From positions 1-39,971 of the IMG/VR virus record IMGVR_UViG_3300037189_021008: a DNA stretch of 39,971 nucleotides; one strand, 5' to 3'. The notes below the pieces were generated by a model. The model saw nothing but the letters and a program-made list of their open reading frames with translations. It searched no databases and was not told the DNA's origin. This stretch comes from a virus. Made by a program: the position numbers and the translations under genes. This document shows positions 30,731-37,835 of the stretch, piece after piece; the first letter of the stretch is position 1; each line of letters starts with the position of its first letter.

Positions 30731-30772
30731 ACTATAACAGGATCCAAAGACCCTGTCAATTACTGGGTCTTT
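30731..30772 (-). promoter_or_regulatory. Early promoter inside a perfect terminator stem
   Basis: TTGACA, 17 bp, TATAGT. The -35 lies in the 11-base loop of an 8-bp stem AAAGACCC/GGGTCTTT that ends the gene at 30771-31019; the second arm is the spacer start. The clearest composite copy along with the one at 32.45 kb. Confidence 0.9.
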
Positions 30773-31019
30773 ACGCAAACCTTGCATAGGAACGAATTGC
30801 GGTATATTCTTCATACACCTCGGTGAACTGGGGAATGATCCCTTGACTCTTGCATGCATTCACGAATTCACCGGCATCACAGTCTTCTTCAAGATAGGCA
30901 AACTCGCCTTTGCGATATGAGTATGGGGAGATCTTGTGTCGAATACCCAATTGGTCGATCATGTTCATGGGTACTTCAATCCAACCATGACCCGGGTCAG
31001 AGATAAAACGAATGTTCAT
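30771..31019 (-). CDS. Conserved phage/bacterial hypothetical protein (82 aa)
   Basis: MNIRFISDPGHGWIEVPMNM, then KISPYSYRKGEFAYLEEDCD and AGEFV: a pattern I recall from small conserved proteins of phages and proteobacterial plasmids, with no known activity. ATG chosen over an adjacent upstream TTG. Confidence 0.68.
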   Translation of the reverse strand: MNIRFISDPGHGWIEVPMNMIDQLGIRHKISPYSYRKGEFAYLEEDCDAGEFVNACKSQGIIPQFTEVYEEYTAIRSYARFA

Positions 31020-31045
31020 CAAGTGCTCCTTGTTGCAATGCAGAT

Positions 31046-31073
31046 ATTATAGCACCTCCCAAGGAGGTGCTAT
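31046..31073 (-). terminator. Terminator hairpin fused to an extended -10 promoter
   Basis: A perfect 11-bp stem (TAGCACCTCC arms) with a 3-base loop ends the gene at 31085-31555. The second arm continues into TGCTATAAT, the extended -10 of the 82-aa gene. Same design as the element at 19.8 kb, with unrelated stem sequence. Confidence 0.78.
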
Positions 31074-31084
31074 TAGTCGAACCC

Positions 31085-31555
31085 TTACCAACTGGAGCGG
31101 TATTCGAATTCCCACTGTTCATGCAGTGTAAGGCAATCGTCTATGATCCGGATGGTATTCTCCAAATCATCGAAGTAATGTTGATCGTAATCGGTGCTGC
31201 CGAAGAAGAATCCGTCGGCAGTGGGCAACAGTTCCGAAGCCCGCGCACAATCCTCCAACACCTGTTTGCAGAGCTCTTTGAGCGCTTCCAGTTGTCCACG
31301 ACCCACTGGGTAACTGCCACAGTCGTCCTTGCCCTCCTGGACATTGCGTACAAACCAGCCGTGAACAGCATTGACCTTGCGCCAATAGCCTGCTTCGATG
31401 CTGACTTCTTTGACGGGAGAAGCATCGCCGAAACGACCTTTCCGATTTGCCAACTCAGGAAACACTTCTGCAATGAGCTTCATCTTAGCCTCATCTCCTT
31501 CGTGGAAATACTTGCTCATGTACCGCTTGGCATTCAAATACATATCCAGACCCAT
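31085..31555 (-). CDS. Conserved phage hypothetical protein (MGLDMYL family, 156 aa)
   Basis: MGLDMYLNAKRYMSKY start, GYWRKVNAVHGWFVRNVQEG, DDCGSYPVGRGQLEALKELC and FFFGSTDYDQHYFDDLENTI: a family widespread in phages of many hosts, with conserved tryptophans and aspartates but no established function. AAGGAGT precedes the ATG. Single-gene transcript. Confidence 0.75.
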   Translation of the reverse strand: MGLDMYLNAKRYMSKYFHEGDEAKMKLIAEVFPELANRKGRFGDASPVKEVSIEAGYWRKVNAVHGWFVRNVQEGKDDCGSYPVGRGQLEALKELCKQVLEDCARASELLPTADGFFFGSTDYDQHYFDDLENTIRIIDDCLTLHEQWEFEYRSSW

Positions 31556-31585
31556 GATCTACTCCTTACTGGTTGCAATGTGTGT

Positions 31586-31614
31586 ATTATGTGCTGACAC
31601 TATGTCTGTGTCAA
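31586..31614 (-). promoter_or_regulatory. Early promoter for the MGLDMYL-family gene
   Basis: TTGACA, 17 bp, CATAAT; spacer contains a GACAC/GTGTC inverted pair instead of GGGTCTTTG. Confidence 0.78.
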
Positions 31615-31634
31615 ACACTTATTCAAAAACCCTA

Positions 31635-31652
31635 GTAAATCCTCGGATTTAC
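31635..31652 (-). terminator. Hairpin at the end of the zinc-ribbon gene
   Basis: GTAAATCC and GGATTTAC separated by two bases, followed on the minus strand by TAGGGTTTTTG; the stop codon is within the stem. Confidence 0.6.
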
Positions 31653-31864
31653 CCTGCTTGTCGGATGAGAATCATTGTATAGGCTCCGGGGTTGAGTGGG
31701 TGGCCGTCAGTGCCGTGGCTTACTTGGTCATAACAACTCGGACAGAACGTCCCCGTGATGCCGTAGTAATTTCGCAAGTGCCACCACTGAGGTGACTCTG
31801 GCTGTCCAAACTCACGAGTATCGTGAGTACCACAATTGTTGCAAGTCATTGTGATTGTAAACAT
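31649..31864 (-). CDS. Zinc-ribbon protein (71 aa)
   Basis: Two CxxC pairs, CNNC near residue 8 and CPSC near 41, frame a tryptophan-rich centre (PQWWHLRNYYG); HGTDGHPLNPG follows. A small zinc ribbon that may bind nucleic acid or protein. It overlaps the gene before it by 19 bases and is third in an operon. Confidence 0.68.
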   Translation of the reverse strand: MFTITMTCNNCGTHDTREFGQPESPQWWHLRNYYGITGTFCPSCYDQVSHGTDGHPLNPGAYTMILIRQAG

Positions 31865-32028
31865 GATGCTCGAAACTCCTCAAAGAGATATCCGTCCTCA
31901 ATGGCTGCGGTCAACGTATGACCATTACAGATCACACGATCACCCGCACTGTGTTCCATGATGTATTCGGAATACTGCTGATCCAACTCGAAATTGTCGA
32001 ATGCGTGATCGAACTCTTCTTCAGTCAT
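31846..32028 (-). CDS. Small acidic protein (60 aa)
   Basis: MTEEEFDHAFDNFELDQQYS, then VICNGHTLTAAIEDGYLFEE. The ATG overlaps the stop of the membrane-protein gene (ATGA), so translation is coupled. No family recognised. Confidence 0.6.
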   Translation of the reverse strand: MTEEEFDHAFDNFELDQQYSEYIMEHSAGDRVICNGHTLTAAIEDGYLFEEFRASCLQSQ

Positions 32029-32165
32029 TGCCGTTTCTTCCAAAGAAAACCGAGACTCATACCGTCAACAAAACTGCGTTTGAATGCGGAATCAGGAGCC
32101 CAAAGGATGTATCCCAGCACAAGACCCGATACCCACATAAAAATGTGTGAAACTACTTCAATCAT
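32025..32165 (-). CDS. Very small membrane protein (46 aa)
   Basis: MIEVVSHIFMWVSGLVLGYI then LWAPDSAFKRSFVDGMSLGF and a basic end: one membrane helix and a short cytoplasmic tail. Two adjacent ATGs exist; the second has better spacing from AGGAG. First gene of a three-gene operon. Confidence 0.55.
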   Translation of the reverse strand: MIEVVSHIFMWVSGLVLGYILWAPDSAFKRSFVDGMSLGFLWKKRQ

Positions 32166-32192
32166 CATAGACTCCTTTTACTTGATGTCAGC

Positions 32193-32234
32193 AGTATAAC
32201 TGAAAACAAAGACCCAATCTACTGGTAGGTCTTT
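32193..32234 (-). promoter_or_regulatory. Early promoter in a composite terminator
   Basis: TAGATT (degenerate -35), 17 bp starting GGGTCTTTG, TATACT. AAAGACC/GGTCTTT around the -35 pair as the terminator of the 58-aa gene; here the -35 is worn but the stem is kept. Confidence 0.75.
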
Positions 32235-32409
32235 AGGAATGAGTGTAGCCGTCACGCTCAATGCCTAACCACATACCACACCACCGCACCATAACACAAT
32301 CCCATCCGGGCTGCACCGTTCGACGGAATGCAAGAAAGCTCAAACCTTGGTTGTCTTGCAGCCACTTGCGAAGCAGTGATTGCCGCTGTGCCTTGTTCAG
32401 TTGAACCAT
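32233..32409 (-). CDS. Small basic protein (58 aa)
   Basis: MVQLNKAQRQSLLRKWLQDN, then FRRTVQPGWDCVMVRWCGMW and LGIERDGYTHS. This helix-strand pattern is common in small phage proteins. AGGAGAAAAAG precedes the ATG. No known role. Confidence 0.6.
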   Translation of the reverse strand: MVQLNKAQRQSLLRKWLQDNQGLSFLAFRRTVQPGWDCVMVRWCGMWLGIERDGYTHS

Positions 32410-32438
32410 CTTTTTCTCCTGTTTTCTAACTTGAACAC

Positions 32439-32481
32439 AGTATAACAAAGAACAAAGACCCAGTCAATGGCCAGGTCTTTG
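32439..32481 (-). promoter_or_regulatory. Early promoter inside a perfect terminator stem
   Basis: TTGACT, 17 bp starting GGGTCTTTG, TATACT. CAAAGACC and GGTCTTTG form a perfect 8-bp stem with the -35 in the loop, just after the stop of the AAA+ gene. Confidence 0.88.
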
Positions 32482-32492
32482 ATCTCAAACAA

Positions 32493-33407
32493 TCACTGCG
32501 TCAACACATATTCAGCAAGATTGCGCCAGTCACGCCCACCACCAGCACGAATACGAGCAACAGCCTGCAAACTGCGCAAACTGATCTCCTGCGCACGATC
32601 ACCAACGGATTCAATCAACTGCAAACTGTCACGCAGATGACCGCGATCCATTTCGGGCATGAACTCGTCACTTTCAGCCAACACACCCATACGCTCCAAC
32701 TTTTGCGCACGAGTCATAGCCAAATCAACTACATATGCACGAGTCTTCAACGCCAAATCCAATTGGCTACGACGCATGTTACTGATGAACACAACCCGCC
32801 CATTGAAGATGAAACTGCGCGGCAAATCCTCATCACGCAGATCTGCATTCCAGGAAATGATACGGCGATCATAACTGTCCAACGCACCCTTGAGCAGATT
32901 CAACGCAACTGGATCACGCAACACACTGTCACAGTCATCAAAAACAATGACTGAATCCTTGTTCATGAACAACTCACGATACAAACCCTTGGCGGTACTG
33001 TAACCCTTGATCTGCTTGAAACTGCGCTCGGGACTTTCAGTTTCACGACCCGAAACATCCTTCAAACCAGCAGCGGTCAAACCTGCTACTACAGTGTGAG
33101 TCTTACCCAACCCACCAGGCCCAGTCACAATCAAACTGACTGCACGACCACGAGCAACCATGGTAACCAAATCAGTTACGAATTGAAAACGCTGGTTGAT
33201 GTTCCAAGCACTTTGCTCAGGATCCACGGCATCACCTGCCACTCCACGTACTTCAGCACGAACATCATCACCACGAATGGGCACACTCTTGTAACCAGCC
33301 TTGGCCATCATCTTGACCACGCGAGTTTGATCATAACTCTTGACAATGCGCTGACCATTGGCCACGCCCACCCACTTACCATCCTGAAAAATGATTTCTG
33401 TAGCCAC
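32493..33407 (-). CDS. AAA+ ATPase (second paralogue)
   Basis: Walker A GPGGLGKT at 96-103, Walker B VIVFDDCD (D157, D158), LNLLKGALDS and sensor VVFISNMRR. The C-terminal helical part parallels the other copy. It differs by an extra N-terminal domain of about 45 residues (IIFQDGKWVGVANGQRIVKS), beta-like, absent from the first. GTG start with AAGGAG six bases before it. Single-gene transcript. The two could form one mixed ring or two rings used at different times. Confidence 0.83.
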   Translation of the reverse strand: MATEIIFQDGKWVGVANGQRIVKSYDQTRVVKMMAKAGYKSVPIRGDDVRAEVRGVAGDAVDPEQSAWNINQRFQFVTDLVTMVARGRAVSLIVTGPGGLGKTHTVVAGLTAAGLKDVSGRETESPERSFKQIKGYSTAKGLYRELFMNKDSVIVFDDCDSVLRDPVALNLLKGALDSYDRRIISWNADLRDEDLPRSFIFNGRVVFISNMRRSQLDLALKTRAYVVDLAMTRAQKLERMGVLAESDEFMPEMDRGHLRDSLQLIESVGDRAQEISLRSLQAVARIRAGGGRDWRNLAEYVLTQ

Positions 33408-33439
33408 AAACTACTCCTTAACAGTGAAACAACACATGC

Positions 33440-33468
33440 ACTATAACAGAAAACAATACCCTACTCAA
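33440..33468 (-). promoter_or_regulatory. Early promoter for the second AAA+ gene
   Basis: TTGAGT, 17 bp, TATAGT; ACCCT/AGGGT flank the -35. Confidence 0.8.
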
Positions 33469-33540
33469 TCATAGGGTCTTAAACTACGGCAGGAACTCAT
33501 TGGCCTTGCGGTAAAAGTCCACTGTACAACAATTACCAAA

Positions 33541-33936
33541 CTATGAAAAAAGGCGAACTACCACAGCCTCCGCATACGGCGTCAACGTTCGGTACAGTTT
33601 GCTACCTTCGTAGGTGTTGCCACAATACCAAACACCATCCTTGAAAATGTAATACCACTCACAATTGGCGTTATTACATTTCGTGAAGAACTCTTCAAAA
33701 TTCGCATAGTCTCGCGATCCGACACCACGTGCCTCGGCACACCCTCTCCAGCGGTTCTTGAAATAACCTTCTTCCAAAAAACTACGATCTCCATGGCTGA
33801 TTAGTTTTTTGACATCACTATGAATAGCGTAATCTTGCAGTTGAGCACCAACACCCTCCAAATGACCATCGTAATGAACATAAACAGCACTACACACATT
33901 GCCAACCATCATACCTACAAAACTATGAGGTCTCAT
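33541..33936 (-). CDS. Conserved phage hypothetical protein (131 aa)
   Basis: VCSAVYVHYDGHLEGVGAQL is followed by VKKLISHGDRSFLEEGYFK and CEWYYIFKDGVWYCG. I recall the YVHYDGHLEGVG pattern from T4-like and other phages; function unknown. GGAG before the ATG. It is the outermost early gene of the array. Confidence 0.68.
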   Translation of the reverse strand: MRPHSFVGMMVGNVCSAVYVHYDGHLEGVGAQLQDYAIHSDVKKLISHGDRSFLEEGYFKNRWRGCAEARGVGSRDYANFEEFFTKCNNANCEWYYIFKDGVWYCGNTYEGSKLYRTLTPYAEAVVVRLFS

Positions 33937-33965
33937 TAAGGACTCCTCGATGTTGCAAAACCCAC

Positions 33966-33994
33966 ACTATATGCTCTACCTAAAACCCTGTCAA
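33966..33994 (-). promoter_or_regulatory. Outermost early promoter
   Basis: TTGACA, 17 bp starting GGGTTTTAG, TATAGT, for the 131-aa gene. Confidence 0.85.
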
Positions 33995-34136
33995 TCAGTC
34001 TACTATCTACCCCACACTTACTTTCACCCTCCCCAGTTTACCTAAACCCCACTTCACGGGGTCCACCCTACCCCACGACACTACTACCACTATCATGGGG
34101 TAAACACACGGGGTACGTGATACTATAAACGATATT

Positions 34137-34366
34137 CTAATACGATATTCTAATACGAATATCTCTTGAATATTGACTCTGAGAGATTCTTGAATCTACA
34201 CGACCCAATATCCATCAATATCTATATATACTAATACGATACTATACGATACTCTAATACTGATACTCTCGGTGATACTCTAATACGATACGATATTCTA
34301 ATACGATACTCTTAGTAATACTAATGTGAAGTAATACTAATATGATACTATACAATACTAATACGA
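34137..34366. repeat. Iteron-like array of CTAATACGA
   Basis: Six exact copies of CTAATACGA at 34137, 34150, 34231, 34280, 34298 and 34358 and one variant at 34254 within 230 bp, with many further GATACT/GATATT relatives between them. Spacing is irregular (13 to 81 bp). Confidence 0.8.
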
Positions 34367-34612
34367 TATTCTGATACAAGTATTTTATTAAAGGTATATT
34401 AAAAAGTGGTTGATTTGATGCGATTTGATTAGAATTTAGCTGTTTTTCCACTCACTTTTTAAGTATTTTAAGCTGTTTTTAAGGCTTTTGACCCATGGGT
34501 TTAGAAGAGTAGATCAAGTATACTCTACAGTGAAAATTACAGTTTTTTAGAGTACTTAGATTTTGAGAGGGTGAATGGGATGACTGGCTATACTTCACTC
34601 TCCACCGCCCTT

Positions 34613-34700
34613 TTCCCTATAATTCTCAGTTCATTTCCCTATAATTCTCAGTTCATTTCTGGGTAATTCTCCGGTTATTTTTGGGTAGTTCTAGGGTCGT
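34613..34700. repeat. Four 22-bp tandem repeats
   Basis: Units at 34613 and 34635 are identical (TTCCCTATAATTCTC start). Units at 34657 and 34679 are diverged but keep length and the core GGGTA(A/G)TTCT. There are no gaps between units. Confidence 0.82.
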
Positions 34701-34853
34701 TTTCGTGTATGGATTTTGTTCTTTTGTTTTTAGTATGTGTGTATATGTATATGTGTACATATCGATTAAGTATAAGGGTATGTAGTGTAAGTTCGAGTCA
34801 TATGTTATATGTATTGTGTATATAAGGGTAAGTCAGGGTTGTTGCCAGGATTG

Positions 34854-34870
34854 TTACAGCGGGGTATTTA
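34854..34870 (-). repeat. CCCCGCTGTA box, single copy
   Basis: On the minus strand TTAAATACCCCGCTGTAA, continuing into CAATCCTGGCAAC, similar to the flank of the copy at 21.3 kb. Confidence 0.6.
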
Positions 34871-34946
34871 ATAGTATAGGGTATTATCCTGTTTGGGTAT
34901 GGAGTAGTAGGGTGAGTTCGAGTGTAGATGGGTAGTTGAGTAATTG

Positions 34947-34963
34947 TTACAGCGGGGTATTTA
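34947..34963 (-). repeat. CCCCGCTGTA box, single copy
   Basis: On the minus strand CTAAATACCCCGCTGTAA, continuing CAATTACTCAAC. Sits just upstream of the late promoter of the Tat-like gene. Confidence 0.6.
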
Positions 34964-34995
34964 GTAGTGGGTCAGTTCTATTGTTTATAAAAATC

Positions 34996-35003
34996 TATAA
35001 ATA
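34996..35003 (+). promoter_or_regulatory. T4-type late promoter
   Basis: Exact TATAAATA 22 bases before the Tat-like gene. Confidence 0.8.
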
Positions 35004-35025
35004 TAGGAATAGGGAGTATGGTGGA

Positions 35026-35499
35026 ATGAAGCTTGCTGAAATATCTAGGCGTGGGTTTTTAAGTAAAGTCGGAGCAGGAGTTAGTGCGACGATAATGCCA
35101 GGTAAGGAGATCTCTGCGTTAGTCAATACGTTTACTGCCGAAGCTGGTGGAGTAAGTAATCTAAAGATTTTATCGCAGCTTATAAGCATGTTCGGTCTAT
35201 CGACGGTAGGAGAGTTTTTCGTTTTTAATACAGGAGAAACCACGTTTGTAGATGTATTAAGTCGTCAGGAGCGGAAGGATCTTGCTGAGAAAATTTTGCA
35301 GCTTCCGGAAAAAGAAGTTGAACCGGAGGCATTAGCCCATTGGGAACATGATCGTAGGCACTTTAGGGAGTTGGATGAGAATGATCCTGTATATATTATA
35401 AATCGTTATTTCGTGTTAAATGAGCTTATTCGTTTACATGATATAGATATTGCCAAGTGGGCGTCAAAGTTAATCGGCAGGAAATTGGATTATCTTTGA
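35026..35499 (+). CDS. Late protein with twin-arginine-like N-terminus, ended by an in-frame TGA
   Basis: Begins MKLAEISRRGFLSKVGAGVS; SRRGFLSK (residues 7-14) followed by a weakly hydrophobic stretch fits the Tat export consensus. The remainder is helical and acidic (SRQERKDLAEKILQLPEKEV; WEHDRRHFRELDENDP). An ATG eight bases further up hits a stop at once. The reading frame continues open for 132 codons past the TGA, with matching character. The protein could be anchored or exported, or the motif may only mimic a Tat signal within a virion protein. Confidence 0.65.
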   Translation: MKLAEISRRGFLSKVGAGVSATIMPGKEISALVNTFTAEAGGVSNLKILSQLISMFGLSTVGEFFVFNTGETTFVDVLSRQERKDLAEKILQLPEKEVEPEALAHWEHDRRHFRELDENDPVYIINRYFVLNELIRLHDIDIAKWASKLIGRKLDYL

Positions 35500-35895
35500 G
35501 CGGTAGAAGTTATACGTAAGTATGGAGTCGATGAATACGCCTTTTTTGAGTTTGAAGATGGTGGGATCGGTGAGGTGTTAGGTCGAATGCTCCAACAGGA
35601 TCCGACTTTTATGTTGCATCGTAATAATCCTGAAATAGGTACGTTAGGGGATCAAGCAGAGGCCGCCGGTTTACCAGCAAACACAGTTAGGATAGCAACG
35701 CTTATATCTTCAATTTATAACAAGATCTTCGGGAAGAGTTCGCCTGCGGATGTACAGCCTGCTACGCCAGTTTCTCCTGCTTCGGAAAAGCCTGTTGCAT
35801 TGCCTGCGCCGTCGGATGATGGAATTGTCGGGGGGATAAATGACATTAGCAGGATGAAAGATTTAGCAGGTATAAAAAAGAGTTCTTCTAGTTAA
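35500..35895 (+). other. In-frame extension of the Tat-like gene after TGA
   Basis: The same frame continues AVEVIRKYGVDEYAFFEFED, then GRMLQQDPTFMLHRNNPEIG, LISSIYNKIFG, a proline/alanine linker and GINDISRMKDLAGIKKSSSS. There is no ATG before codon 30 and no ribosome-binding site, so it is not an obvious separate gene. Either the TGA is read through, the gene was recently broken, the base is a sequence error, or a GTG at 35575 is used. Together the two parts would make about 289 residues. Confidence 0.6.
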
Positions 35896-35938
35896 TCTGT
35901 TTTAAGTATTAGTATGAGACAATTCGGATGTTATGGTG

Positions 35939-35946
35939 TATAAATA
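35939..35946 (+). promoter_or_regulatory. T4-type late promoter
   Basis: Exact TATAAATA 30 bases before the glycine-rich gene, whose ATG also has AGGAG. Confidence 0.82.
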
Positions 35947-35976
35947 TCAGGTATATAGTTTATAGGAGTATAATCA

Positions 35977-37536
35977 ATGCCTACGCCAAGTAGTGGAAGT
36001 CCAATATCGTTCAGTCAAATAATGTCGGAGTTTGCTGCCAATCCGTTCAGATATCATGTACAGCCAAGTATATTCGGTTATAGTACGGGGAATTCGTATT
36101 GGATAAGAGCTGAGCCGGAGCCGGCGGGGCGAGTGCGGCTACCTCGGTTCTCGATACAAGTAGTATGGGAAGGAGTAGTAGTATTCAGTCAAACGACTAT
36201 AGGAGAGTATCCGCCGTCGTGGAATATGACGCAATTCACCGGTGATTCTGGGATAATATATTTTAGGGGTCCGGGTGCGGGTAATAGTTTTTCAGTACAG
36301 CGTCAAGTGCTGAAGAATGTAAGAGATCAAATGCCGTATTCATTAAGTGATTATGGAGTTGTATATGGGTCAAGTGGAGACAATGTAAATTTTGTGCCCG
36401 ACAGTAGTTTTTATGGGCCCGCGGCATTCAAGAATGGGATATTAACTAACATTCCTAGTAGGGGTAGTTCTATCAGTTTCAGTAATTTTCAAGGGTTCTC
36501 AGCCAGGACCATGGTAGGGGATAATTTAGGACCGACGTATCAGCAAGTGATAGCGGAAATGCCTCCCGGGAGGTATTTTGTAGCGTTAAGGGCCATAGGT
36601 GGAGGTGGAGGAGGCGGGCCGCAGGATTCTCGTCGGGGTGGTGATGGTGGGGCAGGGGTATACATTCAGGGTACATTGATATTGCAGTCCTCAGAATCGA
36701 TAAGGATATTAGCCAGTGTTGGTGGGGGTGGTGCAGGAGGGCCCTATGGGAATGGAAGCAGTTATGGTAATACTGCCGGGGGGACGGTCGGAGGTAGTTC
36801 CAGTCAGGCCAATCCTGTTGGTGGTGCGGGAGGTAGGGCTGGATATAGTGGTACCAGTGGATTCGGTGGCGGCGGGGGTGGTGCCACTGAAGTATGGGTT
36901 CAATATGGTTCAACTGCTCCCTTCTTATTATGTGTAGCCGGTGGCGGTGGCGGTGGCGGTGGCGGAGGGAACAGGGATTGGCCCCTTGGATATGATTCTA
37001 ATGCCAAGCATGGTAATCGAGACATCGGTGGGTTGATCCTGGGTAATACTTCAAATAGACTTTTGTATGGTGGGCGTGGGCAAGATGCTGCTGAAAGCAC
37101 TTGGACAAGTATATATTATGATCCGGAAAGCAATACCTCCAGTTTCGCAGGTTATGTATCAGTTGCCGATGGTGGAGGAAGTGGTGGTGCTGGGGGTGGT
37201 CAAACGGCCGCCGGGATTGGCGGTGGAGCTTATGCAGTGGGGCAAGGTTGGTACGAGCAAACTGGTCTAGGTGGAAATAGTGGTTGGGCTTTTAGAAATA
37301 ATCAAAGTTTTACTTGGTTAAGTTCTAGTCAAACATTCTCTTATCGAACTTGGCGGCCGATGGCTGGTAGTGCCTTCGGTGGTGCATGGGGTGCGGGTGG
37401 TTTAGCAGGTCAATCCAATGGTTCATGGGGCAGTAATGGTGTACGTGGTAATGTAGAAGTTTCTTATTCTAATATAGGTATAAATGAAATAGCAGCATTA
37501 AGAAGTTTCGTTAATAATTCTACAAATTTTTGGTAA
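35977..37536 (+). CDS. Glycine-rich tail adhesin/fibre-like protein
   Basis: 519 residues. The N-terminus PTPSSGSPISFSQIMSEF is a phage tail-protein style opening, repeated more weakly at about residue 160 (PSRGSSISFSNFQGF). After a beta-rich domain, residues 205-480 hold long glycine runs (GGGGGGG), with ATEVWVQYG and FLLCVAGGGGG, matching glycine-rich domains of phage adhesins such as gp38-type receptor-binding proteins. The role is probably host-surface binding at the tail or fibre tip. Late promoter upstream. The receptor is unknown; a lipopolysaccharide sugar is possible given the sugar genes. Confidence 0.72.
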   Translation: MPTPSSGSPISFSQIMSEFAANPFRYHVQPSIFGYSTGNSYWIRAEPEPAGRVRLPRFSIQVVWEGVVVFSQTTIGEYPPSWNMTQFTGDSGIIYFRGPGAGNSFSVQRQVLKNVRDQMPYSLSDYGVVYGSSGDNVNFVPDSSFYGPAAFKNGILTNIPSRGSSISFSNFQGFSARTMVGDNLGPTYQQVIAEMPPGRYFVALRAIGGGGGGGPQDSRRGGDGGAGVYIQGTLILQSSESIRILASVGGGGAGGPYGNGSSYGNTAGGTVGGSSSQANPVGGAGGRAGYSGTSGFGGGGGGATEVWVQYGSTAPFLLCVAGGGGGGGGGGNRDWPLGYDSNAKHGNRDIGGLILGNTSNRLLYGGRGQDAAESTWTSIYYDPESNTSSFAGYVSVADGGGSGGAGGGQTAAGIGGGAYAVGQGWYEQTGLGGNSGWAFRNNQSFTWLSSSQTFSYRTWRPMAGSAFGGAWGAGGLAGQSNGSWGSNGVRGNVEVSYSNIGINEIAALRSFVNNSTNFW

Positions 37537-37541
37537 AAAGT

Positions 37542-37835
37542 ATGATAGCACATGAAATAGCAGATTTAGAAATTGATCAAACCGTTCAGGGTAGTGAAAA
37601 GTTTGTGAGATTTGTAACGATCAAATCCACGGCCAAAGATGCCAATTCTAATATTATTCAAATAACATATACAATGTTTTTAATGTTTGAAAATTCCGAA
37701 GGACCTTATATCTCTTATGAGGATATAACTATTGAACGAGTATTAGAGTGGGTCAAAGACCGTGAGGACTTTATTTGGTTAGAAAAAACGTTAACTGAAA
37801 ATATTATACGAGCACAAAGTCAGTCAAATACCTGA
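37542..37835 (+). CDS. Conserved small phage protein (97 aa)
   Basis: MIAHEIADLEIDQTVQGSEK, TYTMFLMFENSEGPYISYED and ITIERVLEWVKDREDFIWLE: a small alpha/beta protein whose last part (YEDIT...VLEWV) I recall from T4-like phages near tail genes. It follows the adhesin gene after five bases, so it may be an assembly partner. Its end overlaps the convergent glycosyltransferase gene by 12 bases. Confidence 0.65.
   Translation: MIAHEIADLEIDQTVQGSEKFVRFVTIKSTAKDANSNIIQITYTMFLMFENSEGPYISYEDITIERVLEWVKDREDFIWLEKTLTENIIRAQSQSNT

Larger units (their letters stand above)
33995..35025. other. 1-kb gene-free region between early and late genes; candidate origin
   Basis: From left to right: GTGGGG/CCCCAC hairpins, an AT-rich iteron-like array, low-complexity T-rich sequence, four 22-bp tandem repeats, alternating purine-pyrimidine tracts (GTATATGTATATGTG), two CCCCGCTGTA boxes and a late promoter. 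No gene is supported. It separates leftward early from rightward late transcription. Confidence 0.65.

Noticed and set aside
34254-34451. A 65-residue minus-strand frame across the iterons
   Set aside because: It only translates repeated GATACT/CTAATACGA sequence, has no ribosome-binding site and no protein-like pattern.
35026-35895. Genome-wide recoding of TGA
   Set aside because: TGA is a normal stop in many genes here, including tight ATGA overlaps where readthrough would fuse unrelated proteins.
36479-36913. Minus-strand frames opposite the glycine-rich adhesin
   Set aside because: Histidine/proline-rich shadows of GGT/GGA codons.
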